A stretch of DNA of 34,915 bases, taken from TC-15 sp034437275 (GTDB lineage: Bacteria > Chloroflexota > Anaerolineae > Aggregatilineales > Aggregatilineaceae). The notes beneath the pieces are model-generated. The model ran no database searches. It saw nothing but the letters and a program-made list of their open reading frames with translations, and was not told the DNA's origin. The stretch is taken from assembly GCA_034437275.1 (NCBI GenBank), contig DAOTUD010000135.1:1-34915 (forward strand). Direction: 5' to 3'. A program made the position numbers and the translations under genes. This document shows positions 1 through 7,886 of this stretch, piece by piece. How positions within the stretch are numbered: the first letter of the stretch is position 1; each line of letters opens with the position of its first letter.

Positions 1-84
1 GCGCGCTTTTCCCCTCGCCCCTTATATGGGAGAGGGGACACCGCCCGCCAGGGCGGAGGGGTGAGGGCCAGCGGGTGAGGGCAA
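1..84. repeat. Intergenic CCCTC/GAGGG-type repeat, copy 1
   Basis: Pyrimidine-rich CCCCTCGCCCC is followed by GGGAGAGGGG, a CCGCCCGCCAGGGCGG hairpin and two GGGTGAGGGC/GGGTGAGGGC-like units. The same vocabulary (CCCTCACCC, CTCTCCC, GAGAGGG, GTGAGGG) recurs between genes at 4151-4204, 4276-4346, 4424-4472, 6605-6712, 24915-24952 and 29174-29305. It behaves as a dispersed palindromic intergenic repeat that can fold on both strands. It starts at the window edge, so it may extend further left. Confidence 0.65.
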
Positions 85-337
85 AACTGGACAGTAACTT
101 CTGCCGACCTGTACTAGTAGACTACATCCACTTGCGAGTGGGTGTTGAACTCGCCTCCTGTGGAGTGCAGGAGTACAAAGGTGGAGCGGTTGTCAGACCT
201 GACGGGATGAGCGGTTGGAGTAGAGCCTCTGTAAAATCCCGTCGCAGGGACCAGTGGCGAAAACCAAGCCTTTTCCCGTCGGGCAGACTGCTGAGAAACC
301 TAGAAGCCCAATGGCTTTAGCTTTGGGTAGCTCACAC
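85..337 (+). mobile_element. Probable right-end relic of an IS200/IS605-type element with omega-RNA-like 3' hairpin
   Basis: The end of this gene-free stretch, 301-335, carries AGAAGCCCAATGGCTTTAGC followed by TTTGGGTAGCTCAC. CCCAA pairs with TTGGG around an inner GGCTTTAGC stem-loop. This layout (AGCCC, stem, CTTTAG loop, GGG, then TAGnTCAC) is the hallmark of the right end of IS200/IS605 elements, which also forms the 3' end of the omega-RNA that guides TnpB. Upstream, an open frame at 75-320 could be a degraded TnpB C-terminus, but no RuvC or zinc-ribbon motif remains. TnpA and most of tnpB are absent or outside the window. The hairpin ends within a few bases of the DUF4012 stop codon at 338, so the element would have inserted at or just outside that gene's end. 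The assignment rests on the terminal structure only. Confidence 0.5.
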
Positions 338-2356
338 CTAATCCGCGTAGAGGATCACGATGCTCTCATCACTAAGCATTTCCAGTTGAAACTCCAGAAT
401 GGGCTGGTCGAGGGTGTAGCTGGCCGCGACGTCGGGCGAGGTATGGATCACCTCCGCGCCGGGCGGCAGCTTCACCTGGACGCTGGCCAGTTCGTTGAGT
501 GTGCCGGGTTGTTTCTGGATCACAAGCTCGTAGCGCCGGTACGGGCCAATGCGTTCGACCAGTTCCGGCGTCGTGTACGAAAACTGAAAGCGTTCGCTGC
601 TGTTGTAGTCGATGCGGATGAGCGAGATGAAATTCGTGTGAGTCTCTGTGTGGTCGATTGTCGGGTCGAAGCGGAGGTTGTGCTGGCCAGTGAGTGTGCT
701 GCCGGCGGGGACAAAGACCTGCAGGATGCTGTGGTAGTTGATGTTCGAGTAGTGCGCGGGCGCGACGGCAGGATCGGCTTCGGCGCGGTGGGCCGAAAAA
801 TCATAATCGACCGTCGCGCGGCTGTCGAGCGTGCCGTCTGCGAGAATTTCCACGTCATAGACCAGTTGGCGCACCACCGACTGGTTGGACTTGCTGCCCA
901 GGTTGGCATCGGCCACCGCCAGGTAATCGCGCCCAACGCCGGCCTGCTGCTGGCCGGACCAGCCTAGCTCGTCCAGCGCCGCGTTGAAGTTCGCGCGGTC
1001 GCCCGTGAAGTAGATCATGATGTGTTTCTCTTGCAGCGCGCGGAACATGGCCCGGCGCATGGCGACACTGTCCGTTTCTGGCGCTTGCCAGTCGGTCAGA
1101 ATCTGCTTGTACAGCGTTGCCAGGAACTCCTTGTGCGGCCTGTCGCCGTCGCCGCTGGCGCGGATCTCGTACACGACCTCACGGAAGTTTTCCGGCGTCA
1201 CCGGCACATCGTAGCCGGGCACGGTCACGCTTTCCAGCCCCTCGAGCAGATAGTTAAACCCCACCATGTCAATCGCGATCACGCCGTCCACCGGGGCCTG
1301 GGGATTGTCGCCGTTGTTGTAGTACCACGCTGCCAGTCTCGCTGTCGACGGAAAGTCGATGTGCCAGCTTCCGTCCCAGGCGGCATAGAGCGGCTCGCGG
1401 TACGAGATCCACCACGCCGGCACCTCGACCTGCTCGGCCAGCGCATCTGGCGGGGGATTGGGGCTGGTCGCGGTGGTCGGGCTGTAGTCATAATTGACGA
1501 TGCGCCCGTTGCGAATGATCATCCAGCCGTAGGTGCTGATGTAGCCGCCGGAGGGGCGCAGTTCGTCGCTGTTTTGCGACAGCACGAGGTAGGTCTGCGT
1601 GTCTTCCAGGCCCAGCGCCACCGTCAGCAGTTCCGGCGCATCCAGCAGCAGATCGTTGATGTCCTGCAAATCCTGGTGGTAGCGGATCAGCAGGTCGACC
1701 GTGACCAGCAAATCCGGGGAGATGTCGGCCAGCTTCAGGTCGTCGAGCTGGGTTTTGGCGGTCTCTAGCCGGCGGCGGGCGCTGAGAAAGCGCCCCTGGC
1801 CGAGATGCAGCAGTTCGACCGAGCGCTCTGCCGACGAAAGCTGCAGCCGGACCGCGTCGTTCTCCGCCCCTTCGCTCAGGAAGCGGAGCGTTGGCTCGGT
1901 CCCGGCCAGCATATCGTTGGCGCACAGCGTGAGGGCTTGCGCCACGTCGAGCGCCTCGAAGTAGGTTTCCCACTCCGCGCTCAGGAAGGCAAACGGGCGC
2001 AGGAAGCCGGTCAGGCGGCGCGCGTTGGTGATGCTGGTATTCAAGTCGCGTACACTGGCCTGCACCCGGTCAAAGTCGGACAGCGTCAACTCTTCGCTGG
2101 GTTTGCGGCCAATATCCGACAGCACGCGCTCCAGGTTGTCTTGTGAATCTGCCACCTGGCTACGCGCGCTCAAGGTGAGCAGCAGCGTCCCCATGGCCAG
2201 CACCGCCAGCACGCTGACGACCACGATCCCGATCAACACGAAGTTTAAGCGGCGTACCCGACGCCACAGCTTCCGCACCGGTCCCCGGTGCCGTCGCCGC
2301 CGCCGTCGCCGCTGGTCTTCCTGTACCAAGAGTTGGGGTAGCGAGGAGTCGCCCAT
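338..2356 (-). CDS. DUF4012 domain membrane protein
   Basis: A 672-residue protein with a cytoplasmic Arg/Lys-rich N-terminus (about residues 16-36), one transmembrane segment (about 39-61) and a large extracytoplasmic part containing the DUF4012 region (roughly 250-500; signature around NSDELRPSGGYISTYG and DGVIAIDMVGFNYLLE). DUF4012 proteins are widespread beside polysaccharide or cell-wall polymer genes, and their biochemical role is not established. The start is supported by a purine-rich ribosome site (AAGGA) about nine bases upstream, lying inside the end of the preceding kinase gene; the two genes are separated by only five bases, so they form one operon with the kinase first. The context suggests a role in export, assembly or attachment of a surface polymer. 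The C-terminus looks complete although it abuts a mobile-element relic. Confidence 0.85.
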   Translation of the reverse strand: MGDSSLPQLLVQEDQRRRRRRRHRGPVRKLWRRVRRLNFVLIGIVVVSVLAVLAMGTLLLTLSARSQVADSQDNLERVLSDIGRKPSEELTLSDFDRVQASVRDLNTSITNARRLTGFLRPFAFLSAEWETYFEALDVAQALTLCANDMLAGTEPTLRFLSEGAENDAVRLQLSSAERSVELLHLGQGRFLSARRRLETAKTQLDDLKLADISPDLLVTVDLLIRYHQDLQDINDLLLDAPELLTVALGLEDTQTYLVLSQNSDELRPSGGYISTYGWMIIRNGRIVNYDYSPTTATSPNPPPDALAEQVEVPAWWISYREPLYAAWDGSWHIDFPSTARLAAWYYNNGDNPQAPVDGVIAIDMVGFNYLLEGLESVTVPGYDVPVTPENFREVVYEIRASGDGDRPHKEFLATLYKQILTDWQAPETDSVAMRRAMFRALQEKHIMIYFTGDRANFNAALDELGWSGQQQAGVGRDYLAVADANLGSKSNQSVVRQLVYDVEILADGTLDSRATVDYDFSAHRAEADPAVAPAHYSNINYHSILQVFVPAGSTLTGQHNLRFDPTIDHTETHTNFISLIRIDYNSSERFQFSYTTPELVERIGPYRRYELVIQKQPGTLNELASVQVKLPPGAEVIHTSPDVAASYTLDQPILEFQLEMLSDESIVILYAD

Positions 2357-2361
2357 GCTGG

Positions 2362-4023
2362 TCAGTCCTTCTTACGCTGCGTGTCGTCGGGCTGGCGGGG
2401 GACGTCGGTATAGTAGTAATACTCGTAGCCGTAGCCGTAGCCCTGTTCTTTTGGGTCCACCGCGTTGAGCACGGTCCCGGCCACCTCGATTTCGAGCTGC
2501 TCCAGCCGCTCTTTGGTCTTGAGCGCCGCGCCGCGCCGGGTCTGGTTGGCCTCCAGCACCAACACCATCGACAGCTTGAGCGTCGAGGCCAACACCGCCC
2601 CATCGGCCACCGCCAGAATCGGCGGCGAGTCGAAAACGACGATGTCATACATGCCGGATTCCTGAATTTCGGCGTAGCGCCGCTGCATCGCCACCGAGCC
2701 GAGCACCTCGGTCGGGTTGAGCGGAATGTGACCGCTGGTGATCACCGACAGCCCTTGAATGTTCGGGGTTTGCACGTAGCGGATGAAGCTGTCGGTCTCC
2801 CCATTTTGGCCATCTGCATCGACCTCGTTCTGGCGCGCCAGCAGCGACGACAGCCCGATGGTGTTTGGCAGGCCGAAAAACTCATGGACCTTCGGTCGCC
2901 GCAGGTCGGCATCGATCAGCAGCACTTTCCACCCGGCGTTGGCCATCGTCACGGCCAGGTTAGCGGCGGTGACGCTTTTGCCCTCGGCAGCCCCCGCGCT
3001 GCTGATGATGTACCCGCGACAGGGGGCTATCCCATCGGCGGAAAACAGCAGGTTGGTGCGCAACATGCGGTACTCCTCAGGGATCGGAGACCTGCTTTCA
3101 AGCTGTGTGACCAGCCGGTCGGCGTACTTCTCGTACTTTTTCCCGAAGCGGCTGATCGAGGCCAGGTTGGGGACCGAGAAAATGCTGGTGGCTTCTTCTG
3201 CCGCCCGGATGGTGTCGTCCAGGTACTCGATCAGCAGCGCCACCCCGGCGGCCAATGCGCCGCCGACCATCGCGCCCAGCAGCGTCGTGGTCATGGGGTT
3301 GGAGCCGGTGGGGGTGCGGGGAATACGTGCCCGGTCGACGATCTCCAGCGAGTTCGTGCGCTGCTGGATGGCGGCGATGGTGCTCTGGTAGGTCGCGATG
3401 TTGGCCGACGTATCGTTGATCCGGCTGGCCAGCATATCCAGCTCGCCTTGCAGGCGCTCGATCTCAGCCGGATCGGTTTCGTCCGCCAGCGCGCTGCGGA
3501 GCGTTGCGCGCTGCAACCGATCGGCGTCCAGGTCGTTGAGCAGGCGCTCGATCTCGGCGTTGGCCAGTTCCATCTGGCGCTGCTGTTCGGCGGTCAGATT
3601 GCTGGGGCTGTTTTGCATAAGCTGGTTGGCCAGCTCGTTGGCCATATCCGCCGCCAGGATGGGGTCGTTATAGGTGACGGTCAGCTCGAGCAGCGAGGTA
3701 TTGGGGATCACCCGCGTATTCAACGCGCCATTCAGTTCGCCCGCCGACAGGGGGAAACCGCCCGCCTCGATCGTCACCTCCAGGATGTCGATGGTCTGGG
3801 CCAACACCGCGTAAGTTTGCGCCAACTGCTGCCCGGTTTGAATCTCGGAGGTATTGGGGTTGGGCACCTCGATGAACCCGCCGACCAGGATTTTCGCGGT
3901 TGCACGGTATTGGTCCGGCTGGCGGCTGCGGTGCAAAAACGCTGCCCCCCCGGCCAGGAACATACCGAGGAAAATCAGCCAGAACCACTTTCTAAACAAG
4001 CGGATATATGCAACGAGTTCCAT
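2362..4023 (-). CDS. Polysaccharide biosynthesis tyrosine autokinase (Wzz domain fused to CpsD/CapB-type BY-kinase)
   Basis: A 553-residue fusion. The N-terminal Wzz/chain-length module has TM1 near residues 10-30, an extracytoplasmic helical stretch and TM2 near 245-265 (TTTLLGAMVGGALAAGVALL). The C-terminal BY-kinase carries Walker A in SSAGAAEGKS (Lys about 349), the Walker A' signature LLIDADLRRP and the Walker B-like VVFDSPP. The tail holds a tyrosine cluster (YGYGYEYYYY), the usual autophosphorylation tract. Such proteins control polymer chain length and export through phosphorylation cycles. The start at 4023 is preferred over an upstream ATG at 4074 because GGAG sits seven bases before it and the protein then begins directly with the expected MELVAYIRLFRKWFW. 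It is first in an operon with the DUF4012 gene; no glycosyltransferase or Wzx/Wzy is in view. Confidence 0.92.
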   Translation of the reverse strand: MELVAYIRLFRKWFWLIFLGMFLAGGAAFLHRSRQPDQYRATAKILVGGFIEVPNPNTSEIQTGQQLAQTYAVLAQTIDILEVTIEAGGFPLSAGELNGALNTRVIPNTSLLELTVTYNDPILAADMANELANQLMQNSPSNLTAEQQRQMELANAEIERLLNDLDADRLQRATLRSALADETDPAEIERLQGELDMLASRINDTSANIATYQSTIAAIQQRTNSLEIVDRARIPRTPTGSNPMTTTLLGAMVGGALAAGVALLIEYLDDTIRAAEEATSIFSVPNLASISRFGKKYEKYADRLVTQLESRSPIPEEYRMLRTNLLFSADGIAPCRGYIISSAGAAEGKSVTAANLAVTMANAGWKVLLIDADLRRPKVHEFFGLPNTIGLSSLLARQNEVDADGQNGETDSFIRYVQTPNIQGLSVITSGHIPLNPTEVLGSVAMQRRYAEIQESGMYDIVVFDSPPILAVADGAVLASTLKLSMVLVLEANQTRRGAALKTKERLEQLEIEVAGTVLNAVDPKEQGYGYGYEYYYYTDVPRQPDDTQRKKD

Positions 4024-4101
4024 GGAATAACTCCGGGCAAGCTGAATCAATACGCCAGGAACTGGATGGCCCAATGTCCCTTTAGATGAATGTTACGGGC
4101 A

Positions 4102-4130
4102 GTTATAACGCTTTCATATGTACTTCACAA
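4102..4130 (-). promoter_or_regulatory. Candidate sigma-70-type promoter of the kinase/DUF4012 operon
   Basis: Read on the minus strand: TTGTGA (-35), a 17-base spacer and TATAAC (-10), about 80 bases before the kinase start at 4023. Spacing is ideal and the -10 is a 5/6 match. No transcript evidence. Confidence 0.4.
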
Positions 4131-4150
4131 GTTTTAGTGGCCGTTTGAAA

Positions 4151-4204
4151 AGCCCTCACCCTTCCGGCGGAGCCGGGCCCCTCTCCCATCGAATGAGGGG
4201 CGGA
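4151..4204. repeat. Intergenic CCCTC/GAGGG-type repeat, copy 2
   Basis: AGCCCTCACCCTTCCGGCGG followed by CCCCTCTCCCATCGAATGAG. The CTCTCCCATCGAATG string also occurs in the copy at 6605-6712, so these two are closely related. Confidence 0.65.
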
Positions 4205-4275
4205 CAAATAACGGGGAATTGAGATGCAATTTTGCGGCAAGTATTCAGGCGTCTGTTAGGGTTCGTTTGTGTTAA

Positions 4276-4346
4276 TCCCTCCCCGTAAACGGAGAGGGAC
4301 TTCGATCGCGTGCCGATTGCCCCTTCTCCGCGTGCGGGGAGGGGTA
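4276..4346. repeat. Intergenic CCCTC/GAGGG-type repeat, copy 3
   Basis: TCCCTCCCCGTAAACGGAGAGGGA forms one hairpin and CCCCTTCTCCGCGTGCGGGGAGGGG a second, separated by about 20 bases (motifs described by their arms: CTCCCCG/CGGAGAG and CCCC-CGC/GCG-GGGG). Confidence 0.6.
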
Positions 4347-4423
4347 AACCGAAAACTATGCCGCTTCAACCATGAATTTTGATGTTGCACAACAATTCTT
4401 TCTTTATGCAGTCTAATATATCC

Positions 4424-4472
4424 GCCCCTCTCTTGGCTGGAGAGGGACCCGGCTCTGCCAGAAGGGTGACGG
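4424..4472. repeat. Intergenic CCCTC/GAGGG-type repeat, copy 4
   Basis: GCCCCTCTCTTGGCTGGAGA leads into GGGACCCGG and an AGAAGGGTGACGG end. It is followed at 4503-4517 by a sequence resembling the terminal repeat of the element at 29174-29305. Confidence 0.55.
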
Positions 4473-4526
4473 CCTCTGAGCGAGTCTGAAACGTGCCTGG
4501 GATACGCAATTTAGCAGGCGTGGCGA

Positions 4527-4555
4527 TTGCTTCTTTTCCAGACATCGAGTATTAT
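4527..4555 (+). promoter_or_regulatory. Candidate promoter of the secreted SH3-like protein gene
   Basis: TTGCTT, a 17-base spacer and TATTAT, about 80 bases upstream of the start at 4636. Both boxes are moderate matches to consensus. Confidence 0.35.
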
Positions 4556-4635
4556 AGCTGTATTGCCCCAGACATAGCATCTGAAGTTACATCGTTTTCC
4601 GGTGGGGTCCCCAAGCATTTATAAGGAGGAACGCT

Positions 4636-5904
4636 ATGGATCGCCGTTCACTCGTTATTGTTATTATTTTGATTACTCTCATTTTCCCTCCCGGGCTGAG
4701 CAGCACCGCAGAGGCGCAAGGTGGTGATGACCAACAGGAATGTCTTGCCCTGCTTCGCCAAGTGATGACCGACCTGAGCACCAATTGCGCCAACATGGAC
4801 AGCAATACCGTCTGCTATGGGTTCGAGGAGGTCGCGGCGACGTTTACGGATTCGTTCCCAGAGGATTACTTCAGCGAACCGGGCGACCGTGCCGAGCTAA
4901 CCCAACTGGCCAGCATCACTGCTGCCGAGCTTGACCTGCAGGACGAAATCTGGGGGATCGATGTGTTGCGTGTGCAGGCCAATGTCCACAATGCGCTGCC
5001 AGACGACGTGGTCTACCTGGCGGTTGGCGGCGTCACGCTGGAGAACGCCGTCGAGCCGGAGGATGCCCTGCTGCCGGTGGAGCCGGTCAGCATTGCTACC
5101 ACCGCCGAGGCCGGCCTGTATGACGCGCCGGACGCCGCGACCGCGGTCGTCGATACCGCAGCGACGGGGACTACCCTCGAGTTTGACGGGGTGAGCGCGG
5201 ACGGCATGTGGCTGCGCACCTATTACTACGATGACGAGGACGAGCAAAACCTCCTGGCCTGGGTCAACACCGACGTGCTCGACCCCACCGTGAACACCGA
5301 CAGCCTGCCCGTCATTACCGCCGATTCGAAGACGCCCATGCAGTCGTTCTTCCTGCGCAACACCTACGATCCGCCGCAGGATTGCTCGCTGGCGCTGCCG
5401 CCCATGCTGCTGGTGCAGGCTCCTGAAGACACGCCAATCGACATTACCGTCAACGGGGCCGACATCCGGGTCGAATCGACCATTCTGCTGCAAATCCTGC
5501 CGCCGGGCGATGTGCTGCGCGTGTTCGTGTTGTACGGTATGGCGATCCTCTATCCCGACACCCCGAACGCGATGCGGCTGCCGGCGGGCACAGGCTCGAC
5601 GCGCTGCCTGGACCCGGAAGGGGAGCATGGCGGCCTGGACAAGCTGCCGAATGACCGGCTGGTTGGCACGTGCCGCTGGACGCCGCCGACCCTGATGCCG
5701 TTGTTCCTGGCGAGCCTCTCCTGGCTGGAGAACTACGTGCCGGAAAACATCATCAACTACCTGCTGGAGCTGCTCTCCTATGTGGAGGTCTCCGGTGTGG
5801 GCGGGCCATTCCGGCGGATTGTGGGGCCTGCTGCGGCCTTGCGGCGCGCGGTCCGCGCCTGTAACCGGGACTTGCTGCCAGACGATATCTGCCGGCGCTA
5901 TTAG
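4636..5904 (+). CDS. Secreted SH3-like domain protein
   Basis: A 422-residue exported protein. Residues 1-28 form a signal peptide (hydrophobic VIVIILITLIFPPGL, then AEAQ as a likely cleavage site). A Cys-containing segment follows (CANMDSNTVCYGFEEV), a pattern often found in secreted Chloroflexota proteins of unknown role. Residues about 150-215 resemble a bacterial SH3 (SH3b) fold (AGLYDAPDAATAVV ... WLRTYYY ... LLAWVNTDVL). The C-terminal part has several Cys residues and a hydrophobic patch near FLASLSWLENYVP. The start follows a near-perfect AGGAGG site seven bases upstream. SH3b domains commonly bind cell-wall or surface polymers, but no enzymatic domain is recognisable, so the function is unknown. 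It is transcribed alone and converges on the cupin gene. Confidence 0.8.
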   Translation: MDRRSLVIVIILITLIFPPGLSSTAEAQGGDDQQECLALLRQVMTDLSTNCANMDSNTVCYGFEEVAATFTDSFPEDYFSEPGDRAELTQLASITAAELDLQDEIWGIDVLRVQANVHNALPDDVVYLAVGGVTLENAVEPEDALLPVEPVSIATTAEAGLYDAPDAATAVVDTAATGTTLEFDGVSADGMWLRTYYYDDEDEQNLLAWVNTDVLDPTVNTDSLPVITADSKTPMQSFFLRNTYDPPQDCSLALPPMLLVQAPEDTPIDITVNGADIRVESTILLQILPPGDVLRVFVLYGMAILYPDTPNAMRLPAGTGSTRCLDPEGEHGGLDKLPNDRLVGTCRWTPPTLMPLFLASLSWLENYVPENIINYLLELLSYVEVSGVGGPFRRIVGPAAALRRAVRACNRDLLPDDICRRY

Positions 5905-5945
5905 GTTGCCACGGCGACGCGAGTCGCGGATAGTCGCAATTCACC

Positions 5946-5991
5946 CAGCGGCGCGTGGGGCCGGGATGATCTCGGTTCCCACGCGCTGCTG
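5946..5991. terminator. Strong hairpin between convergent genes (bidirectional terminator candidate)
   Basis: Arms CAGCGGCGCGTGGG (5946-5959) and CCCACGCGCTGCTG (5978-5991) pair with a single mismatch and enclose a further small CCGGGAT/ATCTCGG stem. It lies between the stops at 5904 (plus) and 6040 (minus). There is no long T-run, so it may act by pausing or RNA end protection. Confidence 0.5.
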
Positions 5992-6039
5992 TGTGTAGTG
6001 TAGGGGAGTGTTGCGTGCGGCGGCGGGCTTCGCACACTT

Positions 6040-6465
6040 TCAACCCCACAGTTCCTTCGTTTGCCGAACCAAACAGGCGCGGTGCTTGTCCGTGATGGCT
6101 ATGTGCGGCGAGTTTGCATCACCAGTGTCACGATTTTCAACGATCAACACCGTCGCATCCCGGTCCGGGGTGTGCGTGTGCCACACGCCGCGCTTGATGT
6201 TATAGGCTTTCAATGGCTGCATATCGACAGCATGAATGGCATCAAGCCGAGCGTCTCCTTCCCCCAAGAACAAAATACAGCGGCCAGCCAGCAAGACAAA
6301 CACCTCGTCCGTTTCCTCATGGCGCTGCATGGTGGCCATGGCGTCCGGTTCCAGTTCTGGATGGTAGCGCAGCATCGCCACCCGCCACGCGCCGTAATCG
6401 ATGATCGGCTGGTAGCCTTGCTCGGTATAATCCCGGATTTCCAGTAAAGATTTGTCGATGGACAT
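6040..6465 (-). CDS. Small single-domain cupin protein
   Basis: A 141-residue cupin. The core beta-barrel motifs are visible: the metal-site stretch MQRHEETDEVFVLLAGRC (about residues 46-63; His/Glu ligands in the H-E-E-x-x-E arrangement) and the second cupin motif around RGVWHTHTPDRDATVLIVEN (about 91-110). The length is typical of standalone cupins used as isomerases, epimerases or ligand binders. A GGGAG ribosome site lies seven bases before the start. There is no signal peptide, so it is cytoplasmic. The substrate cannot be read from sequence; the neighbouring sugar locus makes a carbohydrate ligand possible but does not prove it. Confidence 0.82.
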   Translation of the reverse strand: MSIDKSLLEIRDYTEQGYQPIIDYGAWRVAMLRYHPELEPDAMATMQRHEETDEVFVLLAGRCILFLGEGDARLDAIHAVDMQPLKAYNIKRGVWHTHTPDRDATVLIVENRDTGDANSPHIAITDKHRACLVRQTKELWG

Positions 6466-6604
6466 GTGAATTCTCCCTTGTGGGGCGTTTCAAAACGTTG
6501 TGTTCGGCAATACGGCCTGTCGATTCGACCGGTCGCAAGTCTGGAAAGCGCAGCGGGTCCACGAACGAGTTGTCAACAATAGGTGAATATGGTCGCCAAA
6601 GCTG

Positions 6605-6712
6605 GCCCTCACCCCTCCGCCCGGCGGGCGGTGTTCCCTCTCTCCCATCGAATGGGCAAGGGGAAAAAGCGTGCGCCGCGCTCCCCCTCGCCTGCTCTGC
6701 GGGTGAGGGGTG
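6605..6712. repeat. Intergenic CCCTC/GAGGG-type repeat, copy 5 (long form)
   Basis: Begins GCCCTCACCCCTCCGCCCGG with a CCGCCCGGCGGGCGG hairpin, continues through CTCTCCCATCGAATGGGC and ends GCGGGTGAGGGGTG. The two ends are complementary (CCCTCACCC with GGGTGAGGG), so the 108-base unit could fold as one long stem. Confidence 0.7.
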
Positions 6713-6773
6713 TTTTTTGCGCCGGCCAGACTCGACACGACAGGTTATTCGTGGACCCAGCGCATCAACTTGC

Positions 6774-6803
6774 TTGACAACTGGTTTCCATGTAGATTAT
6801 AGT
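6774..6803 (+). promoter_or_regulatory. Promoter of the LacI-type regulator gene
   Basis: TTGACA (6774-6779), an 18-base spacer, then TATAGT (6798-6803). The expected transcription start is near 6810, directly next to the operator at 6813-6826, which fits autorepression. Confidence 0.6.
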
Positions 6804-6812
6804 ATCATTAAT

Positions 6813-6826
6813 TGAAAGCGCTTTCA
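6813..6826. promoter_or_regulatory. Operator 1 for the LacI-family regulator
   Basis: TGAAAGCGCTTTCA is a perfect 14-base palindrome with the central CG typical of LacI/GalR-family operators. It sits 12 bases before the regulator's start codon and overlaps the predicted transcription start. Confidence 0.75.
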
Positions 6827-6837
6827 AAAGGGCGGTA

Positions 6838-7842
6838 ATGGGCAAGAAAACCAGAAACCTGACGTTAGATGACATCGGCAAATTAGCGGGCGTTTCGCGC
6901 GCTACGGTGTCGCGGGTCATCAACAATTATCCGCACATTAAGCCCGAAGTGCGCGCGCGCGTGCAAAAAGTGATCGCGGAAACGGGTTACCGGCCCAACA
7001 AAATCGCCCAATCTCTGGCGTCGGACCGCACAAGTATTGTTGGCCTGGTCATTCCCAACGCGGTGCAGACGGTCTTGTCCGACCCGTATTTTTCCCATCT
7101 GATCAGCGGCATCACCCGCACCACCAATCGCTATGGCCTGACGCTGTCGCTGTTTCTGTTTCATTCGATGAACGAAGAAACGCAAATCGCCCACTCGCTC
7201 TTGAATACCAATCTGGTCGAGGGCCTGATCATCACCGCCGACCGCAAAGAGAATCCCTTTGTGCAGTACGTGCTTGAACACGGCATCCCGTTCGTATTCA
7301 TTGGCCGCCCCGGCTTACCTGCTTCCATCCCCTACGTGAATGCTGCCAACGAGCGGGGTGGCTATCTGGCCGCCGAACACCTGATCCAGCTTAACCGCCG
7401 CCGCCTGGCGACGATCATGTGCGATCACAACACCGCCGGGGAGGATCGCTACACAGGATTTTGCCAGGCGTTAGACGATTATGGCCTCGACCCGCAGTGT
7501 GTTGCACGCGGGGATTTTTCGCTGGAAAGCGGCTACGCGGCCATGCAGCAGTTGCTCCCGGCGGCACCCGATGCGGTGTTTGTCGCGTCCGACATGATGG
7601 CTATGGGCGCACAGCGCGCCATTCACCAGGCGGGCCTGCGCATTCCGGAGGACGTCGCTGTCGTGGGGTTCGATGATTTGCCGCAGGCGGCGCTGGCCGA
7701 TCCGCCCCTGACCACTGTTCGCCAGCCCATCGAAGGATTGGGCGTTGAGGCGGCGGAATTGTTACACGCGATTATGAGCAACGCGCCGGTATCATCTGAA
7801 CAGATCATCTTGCCGGTGGAGCTTGTGCGGCGCACGAGTTAA
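6838..7842 (+). CDS. LacI/GalR-family transcriptional regulator of the beta-glucan locus
   Basis: A 334-residue repressor of normal family length. The N-terminal HTH and hinge helix occupy residues about 6-60 (LDDIGKLAGVSRATVSRVIN, then the YRPNKIAQSLAS hinge). The remainder is a type I periplasmic-binding-protein-like effector domain with the usual SIVGLVIPN start and a C-terminal IPEDVAVVGFDDLPQAALADPPLTT-type segment (key residues GFDDLP). A palindromic operator overlaps its own promoter, and a related one precedes the next gene, so it probably represses itself and the downstream catabolic genes until a sugar inducer binds. The start has only a weak AGGGCGG-like site, but the protein begins at the expected point before the HTH. 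Confidence 0.93.
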   Translation: MGKKTRNLTLDDIGKLAGVSRATVSRVINNYPHIKPEVRARVQKVIAETGYRPNKIAQSLASDRTSIVGLVIPNAVQTVLSDPYFSHLISGITRTTNRYGLTLSLFLFHSMNEETQIAHSLLNTNLVEGLIITADRKENPFVQYVLEHGIPFVFIGRPGLPASIPYVNAANERGGYLAAEHLIQLNRRRLATIMCDHNTAGEDRYTGFCQALDDYGLDPQCVARGDFSLESGYAAMQQLLPAAPDAVFVASDMMAMGAQRAIHQAGLRIPEDVAVVGFDDLPQAALADPPLTTVRQPIEGLGVEAAELLHAIMSNAPVSSEQIILPVELVRRTS

Positions 7843-7886
7843 ATGGGCCGCCCGAAGATGTTGGACGCGCGTCTTTTTTTGGGTGA

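Larger units (their letters stand above)
4024..4635. other. Divergent intergenic region with three repeat copies and two candidate promoters
   Basis: No open frame here resembles a protein. The region separates the minus-strand kinase operon from the plus-strand secreted protein. It holds repeats at 4151-4204, 4276-4346 and 4424-4472, candidate promoters at 4102-4130 (minus) and 4527-4555 (plus), and at 4503-4517 TACGCAATTTAGCAG, a degenerate match to the terminal repeat of the MITE-like element at 29174-29305 (TACGCTATTCTGCAG there). Confidence 0.6.
6466..6837. other. Intergenic region between cupin and LacI genes
   Basis: Divergent spacer. It contains the repeat at 6605-6712 and, in its last 65 bases, the lacI-type promoter and operator. 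Nothing coding is recognised in 6466-6600. Confidence 0.6.

Noticed and set aside
254..967. Plus-strand frame opposite the DUF4012 gene
   Set aside because: Overlaps the conserved DUF4012 coding strand and lacks any motif.
2728..4089. Long open frame (about 450 codons) antisense to the BY-kinase
   Set aside because: It lies opposite a gene with clear Walker motifs; its composition (His/Gln/Arg-rich, no domain) is typical of antisense frames in GC-rich DNA.
7864..7880. Possible intrinsic terminator after the LacI gene (GACGCGCGTC followed by seven T)
   Set aside because: The stem is only three pairs once a minimal loop is allowed, so it is too weak to call despite the T-run.
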